64,000 nt of DNA, from the NCBI GenBank assembly GCA_025765595.1, contig JAIVFH010000017.1:186001-250000 (forward strand). The letters run 5' to 3'. Numbering within the stretch: the first letter of the stretch is position 1; every line of letters begins with the position of its first letter. Below are positions 32,302 through 45,800 of the stretch, piece after piece. The notes beneath the pieces were generated by a model that worked only from the letters and a program-made list of their open reading frames with translations, was not told the DNA's origin and ran no database searches. A program made the position numbers and the translations under genes. The stretch is from Obelidium mucronatum (taxonomy: Eukaryota; Chytridiomycota; Chytridiomycetes; Chytridiales; Chytriomycetaceae).

Positions 32302-34206
32302 ATGAACGGCGGCTTGTGCGACGCGCCGCTGACTCAGCTGACAGCGACGGGCGCAGCGGCGGCGTGTGGGATGCGCGGCTTGTTTGACAGCGCGGCGTGG
32401 CTCGGCGACGTGGCGCGGCGCGACGAGCGGGCGGAGGCGGGAGCGGCGTTCACGCCGCTTGCGGACGCGGCGTTCGCGCGCGGGTTTGCGCTCTTCTGCC
32501 AGCGGCGCTTTGCGCTCGCGGCGGCGGCGCTGGCGGGCGGCGCGCCGTCGCCCGCCGCGGCCTTCCTGCGGCTGCACGCCGCGTTTCTGGCCGCCGACGC
32601 CGCCGCCGCTGCTGACAAATTGGACGCGCTGCGCCGCTGCGAGCGCGAAATTGCGGCGCTGCCGCCGGCGCACAACGACGCCTTTGCGCGTCTGCTGGCC
32701 GGCCTCGTCGCCGCGCGCCTCAACAAGCCCGCGGCTGCGCAGTCGCGCTTCATCGAAGCCGTGTCTGCGTGTCCGCTGCTGTGGGCTGCGTGGGATGAAC
32801 TGGCGAATTCGATAGTGTCCTTCGAGTTGAGTTTGGTTGCAGTTGCGTTGCTTGAGGGGATGGAATATCTAACCACCTCTTTATTGTGTTCCATTCCGCA
32901 CAGACAACTGCAGACTGTCTTGGCGAAACTCCCTCCTATTGCAACGTCGGCTACAAACCCGTGTTTTCAATACTTTTTATTCTCAACAAACAAGCTTCTT
33001 TCAACTCTCGAAGTGGCTTCGAAATCCCTCACTGCCCTCCAAGCTCTCTGCAATCCAGATTCAGTCTCCATCAGACTTGCTGAAGCATCAATGTACTACC
33101 ACCACCAAGATCACCCGACTTCCATCCACCTGTTTGCCCAAATCTACGCCGACCACCCCGCCCTCCTTGACAAATGTGATGAATACGCGAATGCTCTCTA
33201 CGTCCTTGAAGATGGTCCCGTTCTCAGTCATTTGGCTCATCGATGCACCCAAATTGATGAATATCGTCCCGAAACTTGCATTGCTGTCGCCAATTACTAT
33301 TCAATTCGTGGTGAACATGAAAAGGCCATTGCTTACTTGAAAAGAGCTGTTGTTTTGGATAAACGAAACTCTCTTGCTTGGACTTTGATTGGTCATGAAT
33401 ACTTGGAATTGAAAAATCAGGCTGCTGCAATCGAAGTTTACAGAAGAGCTGTCGGTTAGTCACAATACCACCTTCTTCCAGAGTTTTGATTCATTTTATG
33501 TATACTCTGTTTTTACAGATATCAATGAACGCGACTTTCGTGCCTGGTACGCTTTGGGAAACCTGTATCAAATGCTCAAAATGCCATTATACGCCCTATT
33601 CTATTTTCAAAAGTACAATACTCTGGGACTCCTTCTTCTCCTCTCTTTTCTGATTCCCCCCCTGTTTTTGCTTTTAGAGCCACAACACTCTAAGAGCTAC
33701 GATGCTCGTTTCTGGACTGGTCTCGCATCTTGTTATGAAGATTTGGTCAATTTCCCGGATGCAATCAAATGTTACAAACGCGCCCTGACGGTGGATGAAA
33801 GTCTGCAACGTGGAAATGGTGCTGGCGGTGGGATCTTAATCAAATTGGCCCGGCTTTATGATAGGTGGAGCTCAAACGGTGGTGGATCCAGTGCATCCTC
33901 CGCTGCTTCTGTCTACTATCGCCAGGTTTTTGTTGTGTGCAGTGGTTTAGGCACTTTGGTTGAAGGGCCAGGCGGTAATGGACCTTTAATTTTAACTCAA
34001 CCAAAATTTTGCTTATTCTCCTATTTTGGGCTACTATAGACCAATCATACCGATACCTTAGAAGCCGCCGAGTATTTACTTCGAAATGCAATTGTGGTGA
34101 ATGAATTTGGAGACATTGAACAGGTTTTGGAGTATGTTGAGGACCGAGGCACGGAAAACGAAAAGGCATTAGCACGCGAGTGCCGATCCTTGATGAATGC
34201 AACATA
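32302..34206 (+). CDS. CDC23: Anaphase-promoting complex subunit APC8 (CDC23)
   Basis: This is a TPR scaffold subunit of the anaphase-promoting ubiquitin ligase. TPR units run through the protein, with the diagnostic blocks YRPETCIAVANYYSIRGEHE, SLAWTLIGHEYLELKNQAAA, FRAWYALGNLYQMLKMPLYA and ARFWTGLASCYEDL, as in CDC23. The N-terminal 170 residues are extremely Ala-rich and GC-rich (32302-32810), unlike the rest, and end abruptly where normal composition resumes. Introns are visible at about 33456-33519, 33612-33679 and 33927-34039. One extra base seems present near 33690 just after an acceptor. The last exon ends at 34206. There is no other good candidate for its identity. Confidence 0.9.
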
Positions 34207-34585
34207 GCATGATAGGAATACTAATATCAATAAATATTTATGATGACTGCATTTGATGAAATACAAAAATATTATTCCATATATGAACTTACCAAAGACA
34301 CATATTCTTTTTTTAAGGGTATCATAACATTGCAACTGCCCCGTCAGATTTCAATGTCTGCGCGATGAAGCGCAATGCCCTGTTTGGCAAAGTGTTTTGT
34401 GGATAGCAGAGCATTCACTCGTTTTGAAACCCACTGCAGCTTGAAGACTTTTCGGGGCGAAATCCAAACAAGAATTTCCGTTAGCCGTTCGTTTGGGATG
34501 GCGTTGATATCCTTTAGTTTCATTTTTTTTTCCGGCGGTATATTTCAATATCGTCATGTCAAACCAAACAATGAATAGACTTCTT
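34207..34585. other. Convergent 3' region, APC8 / TTLL9
   Basis: This stretch of about 380 bp is AT-rich and holds the 3' ends of two convergent genes. Short open frames here lack any family feature. I see no RNA gene. Confidence 0.5.
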
Positions 34586-36664
<2,079 letters not shown>

Positions 36665-36666
36665 GA

Positions 36667-36690
36667 TTTTTTTTTTTTTTTTTTTTTTTT
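36667..36690 (-). repeat. Poly-A leader before the TTLL9 start
   Basis: An uninterrupted run of 24 T on the plus strand, hence A24 on the sense strand, ends 2 nt before the chosen TTLL9 ATG. Poly-A leaders of this kind can permit cap-independent or slippage-prone initiation. Length should be treated with caution because homopolymers are error-prone. Confidence 0.7.
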
Positions 36691-36932
36691 CGTTGAGAAT
36701 ATAATAATTTTGTCGAAAAACAAAAGGATTGGCCAACAAACAATTTCTATTGCCATTTATTATATATTCAATTACTTTTATGCGATTCTGAATTTTTGAG
36801 ACAACCGAATTCGCGTGTTTTTGGATGATTTGATCTGCAAGTTGCTGGTCAGGCAACATTTGAAGTCGTAAAAGGCCTACTCCCTTAGCTAAATTTTGTT
36901 CACAAGCTTTGAAAAAAAAAGTCTCAGCTCAA

Positions 36933-37916
36933 ATGACACGTAAAAAACCAGCAATGTCAAGGACCGAAGCACTCGCTATTATCGCGAAGCATTGCCCTGA
37001 CGTTGAGACTTGGGACGAAGAGAAACGAAAGCAGATGGCAGCTGAGGCAAGCGCTTCACCTGTACCCAAAGACGAAGATTTGAAGGCCCTTCGATCCGCA
37101 ATTATCCGTTTGGCAACGTTTGTGTGCTAATTGTTTGTTGTCTTAAGGGGGTTTTTTTGACGGGCTTCTTTGTCTTGTTTGAACAGGCTGGATCGCAACC
37201 GGGTAGCTGCAGACAACTCTCGCAAGACAATCGCGGCTCTTAACAAAGATAATGAACGACTGCAACGAGAAATCCAGGATCTTAAAAAAGATAATAATGA
37301 ACTGCTGAAAGCCCTACTAGACACACATCCCCTCATACCGGATCGTGCTGATTCAAATACCACCTCTCCCCCACTTGAGTTGAACCTCGACCCCCATCAG
37401 TCGCGCAATAACTCTCTCAGGTCAAGATCAAGATCAAGATCTACAACTAGATCGGTATCAGGCACCACATCGCCATACGGGAGACGTTCCCCAAGTCGCT
37501 CAAGTGCTGTTTTACCGTTTCTTGATTTTTTGCGTGACTCTTCATCTGCATGGTCTTTGGATAATGGTACCAATAACAACAACAAAAACAACGATGGCGT
37601 GTTGTTGCAGAATGCGGGTAATGACTTCAATGACTTCGTACTCCCACTTCCCCAAGTTCAACCTGATGGATCTGTATCATTACCAAGTCCCACTCCCACC
37701 GCAATTGGACAAACAGCAGCAGCAATAGCAGGAGAAACTGGAACGCGTAGTCCTCTTGCCGTCTCGCCTGTTCTTTCCTTGTATTCCCCCGTTGAAGGCC
37801 TGGGTGATGATCAAGGGTTCAGTCTTTCGCCTTCTTGTTACTTTAACCCGTTGCCTGGAGACTTGTTTGAAGAAGACTTTATAAACTCGATGCATTTGAG
37901 TGGCGAAAAGCAATAA
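36933..37916 (+). CDS. bZIP-like transcription factor
   Basis: Two exons (36933-37117 and 37187-37916) give about 304 residues. Across the junction lies DRNRVAADNSRKTIAAL, which keeps the bZIP signature of Asn, seven residues, Arg. It continues into a leucine-type heptad zone (KDNERLQREIQDLKKDNNELL). The half of the basic region before the Asn is poor in Lys/Arg (AIIRLATLDR), so DNA binding may be weak or altered. A Ser/Arg-rich segment follows at about 37410-37500, then long Ser/Pro/Asn-rich, probably disordered sequence and an acidic end (LFEEDFINSMHL) like an activation region. The arrangement recalls XBP1/HAC1-type factors, but orthology is not claimed. Confidence 0.62.
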
Positions 37917-37964
37917 TAATAAAATAAAAAAAGAATTATTTTTACTCCCGAAAAAAAATTAAAT

Positions 37965-39474
37965 TTAAAGTTCCAAAAGAGAGAGAACACCAACAACGAA
38001 AATTAAATTAAACGTAGCAAAGACTCCAAACGCAGCGCTGGTTTTTGAAGGTGTCGCTGTGGAGACAGTAGCTCTAGTACTTGTTGCAGAGGCAGTTGTT
38101 GTGGTTGTGCGTGGTTTGGTTCTGTTGGCAGTGAATAAGGAGCAAACTTTGGTGAACGATGATTCCTGTTTTTTTTTTTTTTTTGTTTGAGATGATGAAG
38201 CCCCCCACACAAAAACATACAACAGTCTTGATGGCAGCCAAATCCTCAGCTCCACACTTTCCCAAACTCATGCTTGAAGCGCATTCCTCAAAAGAAGTGT
38301 AATTGTATCCAAAACACATGTCAGTAAATCCAGCTTCCGTCTGCAAATTCCAAAAGAAATCACGGGATCCACGGGAAAAGTACTTGTCGTTGAGACACGA
38401 ATTCAAGGCGCAACTGGGAATACGAGATAGTGTAAACCAACCATCGGAAAGAAGGTTGTTTGTGGCGTTGTTTTCGAGTTTGCAGTAAAAGTCCGTGTTC
38501 TTGGCCTGGGACAAAAAAAAAGGAGTCAGGTTTTTTTTTAAAAGGAAAACCTTTTGAAACCCAGTTGAAAAGGACGGAAAGTATATTTACAAAAGCATCG
38601 GTGATGGCTAAATCAGCTGGTTTCGTGCAGGCTGCATTGGCGCATGCACGGAGAGCAGTCGACGTGTAATTTGTGCAAACAGTCTTGAACTTGGAATACA
38701 TGTCTCCCATCTTTGCATACGTCACATTTGGGATTTCAGCAGTGTAGTTCAAGAATGCATAAGTAAAGTCGGTCATTCCTGGAATCTGAAAAACAAAAAC
38801 AAAAAACAAAAAACAAAAAAGCCAAAAGGTTAGAACTGTTTTTTTTTTCTAAGGGGGTTTGGTTGACATACGTATTTGTCTTCATTACAGTTCCAAGCAC
38901 ATTCAGGTGTAATGGTGTTGTAAAATTGAAAGCCATTGACTAGATGTTGGTTGATTGGAGCGATTGGAACAATAACATCGAAACAGAGCTCATATAATGC
39001 AGTTGTCTGTGGGAGAGAAAAAATGTGAGAAAAAAAGTTCAGGATAATCAAAAATTTGTATCATCTGAAACCACATTTACCCCCGTTTGTAAAAGAGCCA
39101 ATTCTGCACCAGTGCACGTGTTTGTTGAAGTTCCGAAGGCACAGTTCAAAGTGTTTGGCTTGGACCACAACAGCATGCTAGAGCAGAACTGCAGAAAATC
39201 CGGAACGGACTTGGATTTGGCGAATGCATCGACGAATTCAGACTGATGAATGCAGATTTGCAAATTTGCGGTGAAATTAATAGAGTTGTTGGGTGCAAGG
39301 GTTTGTAGGGCTTTTTTTTGGAAGTTCAAGATTCAGTTATACCTGCAAACACTTTGCACCGCAAGCTGGAACACTGGAGATCATGGCGGCGGCTTTGGTG
39401 GCAGCATCGGTGGCAGGATCGGCCTTGACAAGCGTTGCCACAGTAGTTGCAATGATAACGAGGGATACCAACAT
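37965..39474 (-). CDS. Cys-rich secreted protein, probably GPI-anchored
   Basis: I do not recognise a named family. The start at 39474 gives a clean signal peptide (MLVSLVIIATTVATLVKA), then an N-terminal PACGAKCLQ motif. Several exons carry spaced cysteines and many Asn-X-Ser/Thr sites. Repeated cysteine modules occur around LQFCSSMLLW, ITPECAWNCNEDKY, FKTVCTNYT and FYCKLENN. The C terminus is Thr/Ser/Ala-rich (about 38040-38130) followed by a hydrophobic tail (VFATFNLIFVVGVLSLLEL), the layout of a GPI-anchor signal. The first motif loosely resembles the start of CFEM domains, but the full eight-Cys pattern was not verified. Homopolymer-rich introns make some junctions uncertain. A surface or adhesive role is inferred from the layout only. 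Confidence 0.6.
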
Positions 39475-39623
39475 TTTCAGGCACGTTTCTAAAAATGATT
39501 TTGAAACGCAAACGTAAGAATGTGTGCAGACGCCACATTCGTACATTAATAATAATAATCATCATGGACAAATCTGATGTTTTATGGTTCAGCATTGTAT
39601 TTATTGCTTGTTAAGCCAACTTT

Positions 39624-39803
39624 TCAAGAATACTTCACTACTTCGACTCGGCCGATTCCTGTTTGGTGCCAATGATGATACTCCCACTTGACGTTCACCT
39701 CCGCTGACACTTTCTCACTCAAGGCCTTTTCAGCCGAGAGTGACTTAGTGATTACTTCAACTTGAGTGTCCACTTGTGGAAAACACCGCAAATTATATCG
39801 TAT
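39624..39803 (-). other. Orphan coding-like stretch, no start codon seen
   Basis: A minus-strand frame of about 59 codons, open between stop codons, has coding-like composition and no ATG. It contains QVDTQVEVITKSLSAEKALS and a C-terminal segment EYHHWHQTGIGRVEVV. It could be the last exon of a small gene whose first exon lies towards 39850 near the HIG1 promoter, a remnant, or chance. I could not find a convincing upstream exon. Confidence 0.25.
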
Positions 39804-39883
39804 TTATATCAATCCACATTCACCAGATTTTGATTGAATAAATAATATTATTAGATTGTGAAGTCAGTTTAGACTAGTAAAAA

Positions 39884-40261
39884 ATGAGTCAAACACCACA
39901 ATATGAAAACGAGCGAGACGATCCACTCTATGCCCCGCGGGAAGACTTCAAAGCCAAGGTGCGATTTGAATTCTCCTGATTCACTGTGCTTTGGATGGAT
40001 CTGTTTTTAACTGTCGGGCGTCAACCCAACCAGTTCATTCGCAAGAACACTGAGAACCCCCTGGTTCTGCCGACAGTTGCACTGTGCATCTTTTCAATGT
40101 ATCAAATGGTTCGAGCAGGTCTGAGGGGAGATTCGCGGGTGTTTCAAACATCGCAGCGACTCCGAGTGGGGTCGCAGGGACTTGCGATTGCGATGGCCAC
40201 GGCCACTGTTGCGTGGGAGCAGGAGGCGATCAAGAAGCGGCAGACGTCGCCGAAAGAATAA
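39884..40261 (+). CDS. HIG1-domain mitochondrial inner membrane protein (RCF1-like)
   Basis: This is a small hypoxia-induced-gene-1 domain protein, related to respiratory supercomplex factors that bind cytochrome c oxidase. Exon 1 (39884-39958) and exon 2 (40034-40261) join in phase 0 to give 100 residues. After an acidic N terminus, the HIG1 domain runs from ENPLVLPTVALCIFSMYQMV through GDSRVFQTSQRLRVGSQG to a second hydrophobic segment (LAIAMATATVAWEQEA). Two membrane helices joined by a charged loop are typical of the family. It lies upstream of MIC60 on the same strand, and COX5b also lies in this window, but nothing shows co-regulation. Confidence 0.87.
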
Positions 40262-40356
40262 GAATAAAAAAACAAGACAGTACTATTTACTTCTATTTTT
40301 GCAGAAAGAAGAACAAAAGAAGTCTCTGCTTTTTTTCACTTTTCCCTCCAATTAAA

Positions 40357-42588
40357 ATGCTTCGCGCCTCGCTTCGACACCGCCGCGGATTCGCCACCGC
40401 CACGCCGCCGCCGCCGGTGCGCAGCGGCCGCCGCAGCATTGTCCTCCCGGCAGTCCTCGCATCGGCGACGCTCGCGGCGGCGTACTGCGGGCTGGCGCTG
40501 CACGCGGCGGACGACGACGCGGCGCGGCGGCTGTGGCTCGACAACGCGGCGCTGACGGGCGGCCAGCGCGGCCTCGACGCCGCCCAGGCTGCGCGCGACG
40601 CCGTGCGCGCCCTGAGTCCGCAGGCCGTCGAGGCGCGCGCCGCCGCTCTGCGCGCCCAGGCCGAGGACGCCGCCGCGCAGGCCGCAAAGGCGCTCGAGGT
40701 GATGCGATCGGCGAGCGGCGATGGCGCCATCGGCTAACCTCAACCACTACCAACAACACCAACACAGGCCGCAAAGACAACAGCCACGGACTCGTACAAC
40801 TCGGCCGCCGACACGGTCGCAAAAGTCCAAGCATCCGCAACTGCAACATACGACAGCACAGTTGCCACGCTGACGAATGCCCAAAAGACGGTCGAAACAA
40901 CCGCAAACACTGCCTTTGAAACCATCGAGTCCATCAGATCTTCCATCTTTGGTCCTTCCGCAACTCCAACTCCCACTCCCACCAGGAGCGCCCCCTCATT
41001 GCCAACTCCTGCGCCAAAGGCGGCTCCTGTAATCGTTGAGCCAAAGAAGGAGAAGCCTGTTGAAAAGAAAAAGGAAGAGCCAAAGCCTGTCGAAACTGTT
41101 GCTGCGCCAATCGTGTCGGAGACTGTCCCGATTGACGAAGTTAAAGCTGCAGAAGAGATTAGCGACACACCAATTGACTTTACACCTATTGATCACCACG
41201 TCCCTGCTGTTGCACCAGTTGTTGCTATTGCTGCTCCTGTCGCCCCAGTCGAATCCTCTGAATCGGCTCTGAATGAAAAGAAGGAAGCCAAAAAGGAAAA
41301 GAAGGACAAGAAGGAAAAGAAGGAGAAGAAGGAAAAGTCGACAAAGGAAACCACGGATGCCGCGGCGCCCGTCATTACTTCAATCCTGGCTGAATCCGCT
41401 ATTTCGCCCAATTTGGCTGCACAACTCGAATCCCTCTCCAAAGCACTGGATGCCATCAAACCAACAACCAAAAACAGTGCTGCCTTGAAGGAAGCCAAAG
41501 ACTCCCTTCTTGCACTCACCAAATCGATTCCTACCGAAACTTCTGGATCTTCTGTTGCTGGAGGAGGCATCTCGGAAGCCGATGTTCAAAGTGCTTTGGC
41601 AGCACAAGCTGACCGATTTTTGGATACTCTCGGCAAGCAAAACGAAACTGCTCTCCAGGCTCTTACAGAGCAAGAGCGAGAGCTTGCTGAAGTCTTTGAG
41701 TTGGCTATGGCGGATCAAGCTGCCGCATACCGCGCCGACAAGGATAAGGCTTTGCAAGAACTTCAAGCTGCCAAGGAAAGAGACTTTGATGAAGCTCTCC
41801 ATGCCGCTCTTGTAAAGGAAAGTGAGGAAATCAAGAAGGAATGGACAGCAAAAGTGAAAGAATTGGTGGACAATGAACGCGATGGAAGATTGGCTCGGTT
41901 GGATCACTTGGCCATCAAATTGAAGCATTTGGAAGCCATTTCTTTGGCTAGTGGAGAATACGTGGAGAGAATGCAGGGAATTCAACGTGTTCTTGCTGCT
42001 CTGCAAGGAGTTGCACTCAAGGTTGAGGAAGGTGGGCCTTTCAAGAAGGAGTTTGGTGTTCTGAAAAGGTTTGGAAAAGGCGATGAAGTTATCGAGGCTG
42101 TTTTGGCTACAGTGGACTCACGGGTCGTCGAAGAGGGTGTTGTTTCAGTTGACGAACTGGTTGGTTTATTCTTTTTTTTTTTGACGTAACATTTGAATCC
42201 TCAAAAATTCTGATACTCTTTTGTGTTTCTGCACAAAAAACAGAGACAGGACTTTGATAACTTGAGCACGAAACTCCGTCGGGTGCAACTCATGCCAGAA
42301 AACGGAGGTCCTGTGAGCTACGGAGTCAGCTACTTGCTCTCATACCTGCTGATCTCAAAACATGGTCTTGTTGCTGGAAGTGACACCGAGTCCATTCTTG
42401 CCCGTTCCAAGTTCTATCTGAGCCACGGAGACCTAGAAAGCGCAACTAGGGAACTCAACCAATTGCAAGGATGGAGTCGAGTTTTGGCGCGGGATTGGTT
42501 AAAGGAAGCGAGAGCGCATTTGGAAGTGAAGCAGGCGTTGGAGACTGTAGAGAGTCATATTGCACTCAAAAACTTGGGCTCTGTCTGA
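40357..42588 (+). CDS. MIC60: MICOS subunit MIC60 (mitofilin)
   Basis: The product is the inner-membrane MICOS core protein that shapes crista junctions. The N terminus is an Arg-rich matrix-targeting sequence (MLRASLRHRRGFATATPPPP), followed by a transmembrane segment around VLPAVLASATLAAAYCGLAL. Intermembrane-space regions are Ala- and Lys/Glu-rich, then a long coiled coil (about 41580-41950). The C-terminal mitofilin signature lies across the second intron (about 42160-42241), with SYLLSYLLIS, ARSKFYLSHGDLESATRELNQL and VLARDWLKEARAHLEVKQAL. The first intron is at about 40700-40768. The first 380 nt are very GC-rich. The length of about 690 residues fits the family. Confidence 0.92.
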
Positions 42589-42800
42589 TTTTTGCTGCTG
42601 TGTTTTTTTCTTTTCTTATGGCACTTGTTCTTGTTGTTGAACGATTCAATAAAGTCTTTTCTTTTTGTCGATTTTCTTATTACACAAATATTATTAATAA
42701 TTCGATTTATCTCTATTTACTTATTTATTATTATATCATTTATTGCGAATTATTGGATCAAAAGGCCTAACGCATTTCAACAAACGAAGAAGAACCCCGA

Positions 42801-45800
42801 ATGAGTCTGGACGAAGAAGAAGAAATCGAAGCGCCTGCCGCAAACTGTTTCCGAATCTTGATTGTAAACTGAATCTATTATAAGCTTGACCCTTTTTTTT
42901 CTTCCCCGCCACCACTTTGCTGAGACATCATTTTCTTTTACTACTGGCTACTCTCTCCGTGTTCTCTATGATGTGTTTGAAGGCGACGGACAATCATCTT
43001 GGGTATCTCGAAAAGGACCCGATTCGTGGGAACGATTCATTCGAAGCGTTTCATGAGATTCTAACGATTGCTCGGGATCGAAAGGTAGCTGCTTTACTCT
43101 TTTTGCTCTTGTTCGTTCCGCTACTTGTCAAAAAAAAAATGCATTGCGAGAGGTGGAGTGTTTGCAAGGAATTCTAGTGGAGTTGGAACCTAGGAAAAAA
43201 GAGGTCCGCCCGTCGCCAACCAAAAAAAAAAGTCAAAAGAACGCGACGACCAGCGATTGTACCCATTCAATACCCCCGAAAACAAAACAAAAAAGGATCC
43301 ATGGTTTAACCATTCCCTTAAAAAAATTCCCCAACTCAGGTGGACTTTATCCTACTTGGTGGAGACCTTTTCCACGACAACAAGCCTTCTCGAAAATGTA
43401 TGCACAAGACCATGACAATGCTTCGACAGTTTTGTATGGGTGATAAAGAGTGCCAGTTTGATTTTGTCAGGTGAACCATCATTTTCTTGCACCCCCCACC
43501 TTCCTCTAAAAAAAAAAACTAACCAACATTCGAAAACGAAAACTTAAAGTGCACAAGACGAAACATTCAAAGACGCGTTCGCAACTGTAAACTATCAAGA
43601 CCCAAACTACAATGTATCGATTCCCATTTTTTCTATTCACGGAAACCATGATGACCCGAGTGGGGATGGGGATTTATGTGCTTTGGATTTGTTGAGTGCT
43701 GCGGGGCTTGTTAATTACTTTGGGAGGGCTGAAGCTGTAGATGATGTTCGGATTAGTCCTATGCTTTTGAAGAAGGATGGTGGAGTGAAGGTTGCAGTGT
43801 ATGGGATGGGAAATATCAGGTATATAGAGAGGCCTGGGTGATTCTTTTTCTTTCTATTGAGCGTTTTTTTTTTGGGTCGACAGAGATGAGCGTTTGTATA
43901 GGACATTTGTTGGGAAGAAAGTGCGAATGTTTAGGCCCAAGGAAGATAAGGTTGGTGGTTTTTTTTTTTACCTTAGTTCGAAGAGTCTGTCAGTTGTATT
44001 CACCATCAGGAATAACAGGATGATTGGTTTAATATCTTTGTGCTACATCAAAATCGGTATGTTGATGTGAAATGTTTATGGTTGGCTATATGGGGTAAAC
44101 ATGTCAAATTACAACGTTTAGAGTCAAACGAGGTCCAACAAACTATGTTCCGGAAAGCTTCTTGCCGGACTTTTTGCATTTAGTTATTTGGGGACACGAA
44201 GTAACGACTGGCGCTCCTCTTTTTTTTTGCCTTCCCGTTGATTATTAATTACTGGTCTCATCTTAGCATGACTGTATGATTGATCTTGAACAAAACGACG
44301 AGAAAGGCTTTTTCATTACACAGCCCGGCTCTAGCGTTGCTACATCTCTATCTGAAGGGGAAATGATACCAAAGTATGTATTTCAAACGTCCCCTTCAAA
44401 ACATCCAAATGAATGTAAACAAAAAAAAAAAAAATCGAACCAAGACATATCGGAATCCTTGAAATATATCCTGACAAACAATTCAAACTGGAGAAAGTGG
44501 GTCTGCAAGCAGTGCGGCCTTTTGTGATGGACGATATTGTGTTGGCGGATTGCAAATTGACTGGGAGGCAGAGAATGGACGAGAAAAGAGTAGATGAAAT
44601 TCTTGCTGATAAGGTATTATTGTATTATTTTTTTTGGTTCGTGCATGTTGTCTTTTCGGGTTTGTTGAACAGCGTTTCCCCCCCAAAAAAAAAGGTTGAA
44701 GAAATGATTGAAACTGCCCGGAATATTTGGCTAGAAGCACATCCAGATATAGATGAAGATGATTTTCCACGGCCATTGATTCGACTGAGGGTAGGTGTGG
44801 TGAATATGTCACTGATTTGCCCTGACAAAAAAAACACACGCTCAGGTTGATTACTCGAACTTCATGACTCTTAATCCCCAGAGATTTGGACAGCGATTTG
44901 TGGATAAAGTTGCCAACGTGAAGGATATTTTGCATTTTCATAGAAAACGACAAGCGACAACGGGGGGTTTGTGCAGTTCTCCATGTTTCAACCGTGTCCT
45001 CATTTTGAAAATTTTTTTTACTGGCCCAGACAAGAAGGGAAAAGACAAAGGAATTGGATTCGATATGCCGCTCAATCTTCCAGAAAAGTTGGACAAATTC
45101 CAAGTTCAAGATCTCGTCGATGAGTTCTTGTCTGCTCAGAATTTAGAAATCTTGCCCGAAAATGGAATTGGGGAAGCTGTGAGGTTGTTTGTGGAAAAGG
45201 AAGATAAGGAAGCCATTTCTGAGTATGTCGTAATTTTATTTTTACTTCCAAAACGGTCTGATACTATTCCCGTCCAAAGTTTCGTCCAGGATTCGCTGAA
45301 AAGAACTCAACTTTCTTTGTCCAAAGCCACAGCGGATGTTATCTTTGATGAGTCCAACCTTATGAAGCAGGTATGTGGGCACATTTGTTACTTTATAACT
45401 GTGTGTTTTTTTAATTTTGAGTTTTACACAGATCACTAAAGAAAAAGAAGAAGCCAGTGCTGAAATCACAATAGAACGTACTCGCGTCTTTGAGACAGGC
45501 AAAAGCTCGCGACAGGTATGTGCGTTCACCTTTTCCAAAAGCCTACATTGACTCGCGTGTTTTAGGCTAAAGCATCTAGTGGAGATGAGGATGAAGATGG
45601 TAGTGACGTGTCGATGGACGAGCCTGAACCAACAAATCGAAAACGAGGGGCTGCAAAAAAGCCGGTTGCGAAAACAGCTGCCAAGAAGCGGGTTACTGCC
45701 ACACGTGCTTCAGTGGGAACGAAACGAAAGAAGCCTTTTGATAGTGACGATGATGATGCTTCTGATGATGGAGTTGACAATGACTTTGTCATAAACAGTC

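Noticed and set aside
32334..32894. Long minus-strand open frame of 186 codons rich in Ala, Ser and Arg
   Set aside because: It is antisense to the GC-rich 5' end of APC8, where high GC removes stop codons on both strands. It has no family features, and the plus frame runs on into clear TPR units.
16824..34206. A metabolic gene cluster linking HIS7, serine racemase, asparaginase and proteases
   Set aside because: The genes belong to unrelated pathways, lie among housekeeping genes and face in mixed directions. Compact packing explains the proximity.
34351..34557. A 68-codon minus-strand frame between APC8 and TTLL9
   Set aside because: It lies in the convergent 3' region, has no recognisable features and depends on an isolated ATG.
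40352..40906. Several overlapping Arg/Ala-rich open frames opposite the MIC60 5' end
   Set aside because: These are composition artefacts of the GC-rich island. The plus frame gives a mitochondrial presequence and membrane segment joined to the mitofilin domain.
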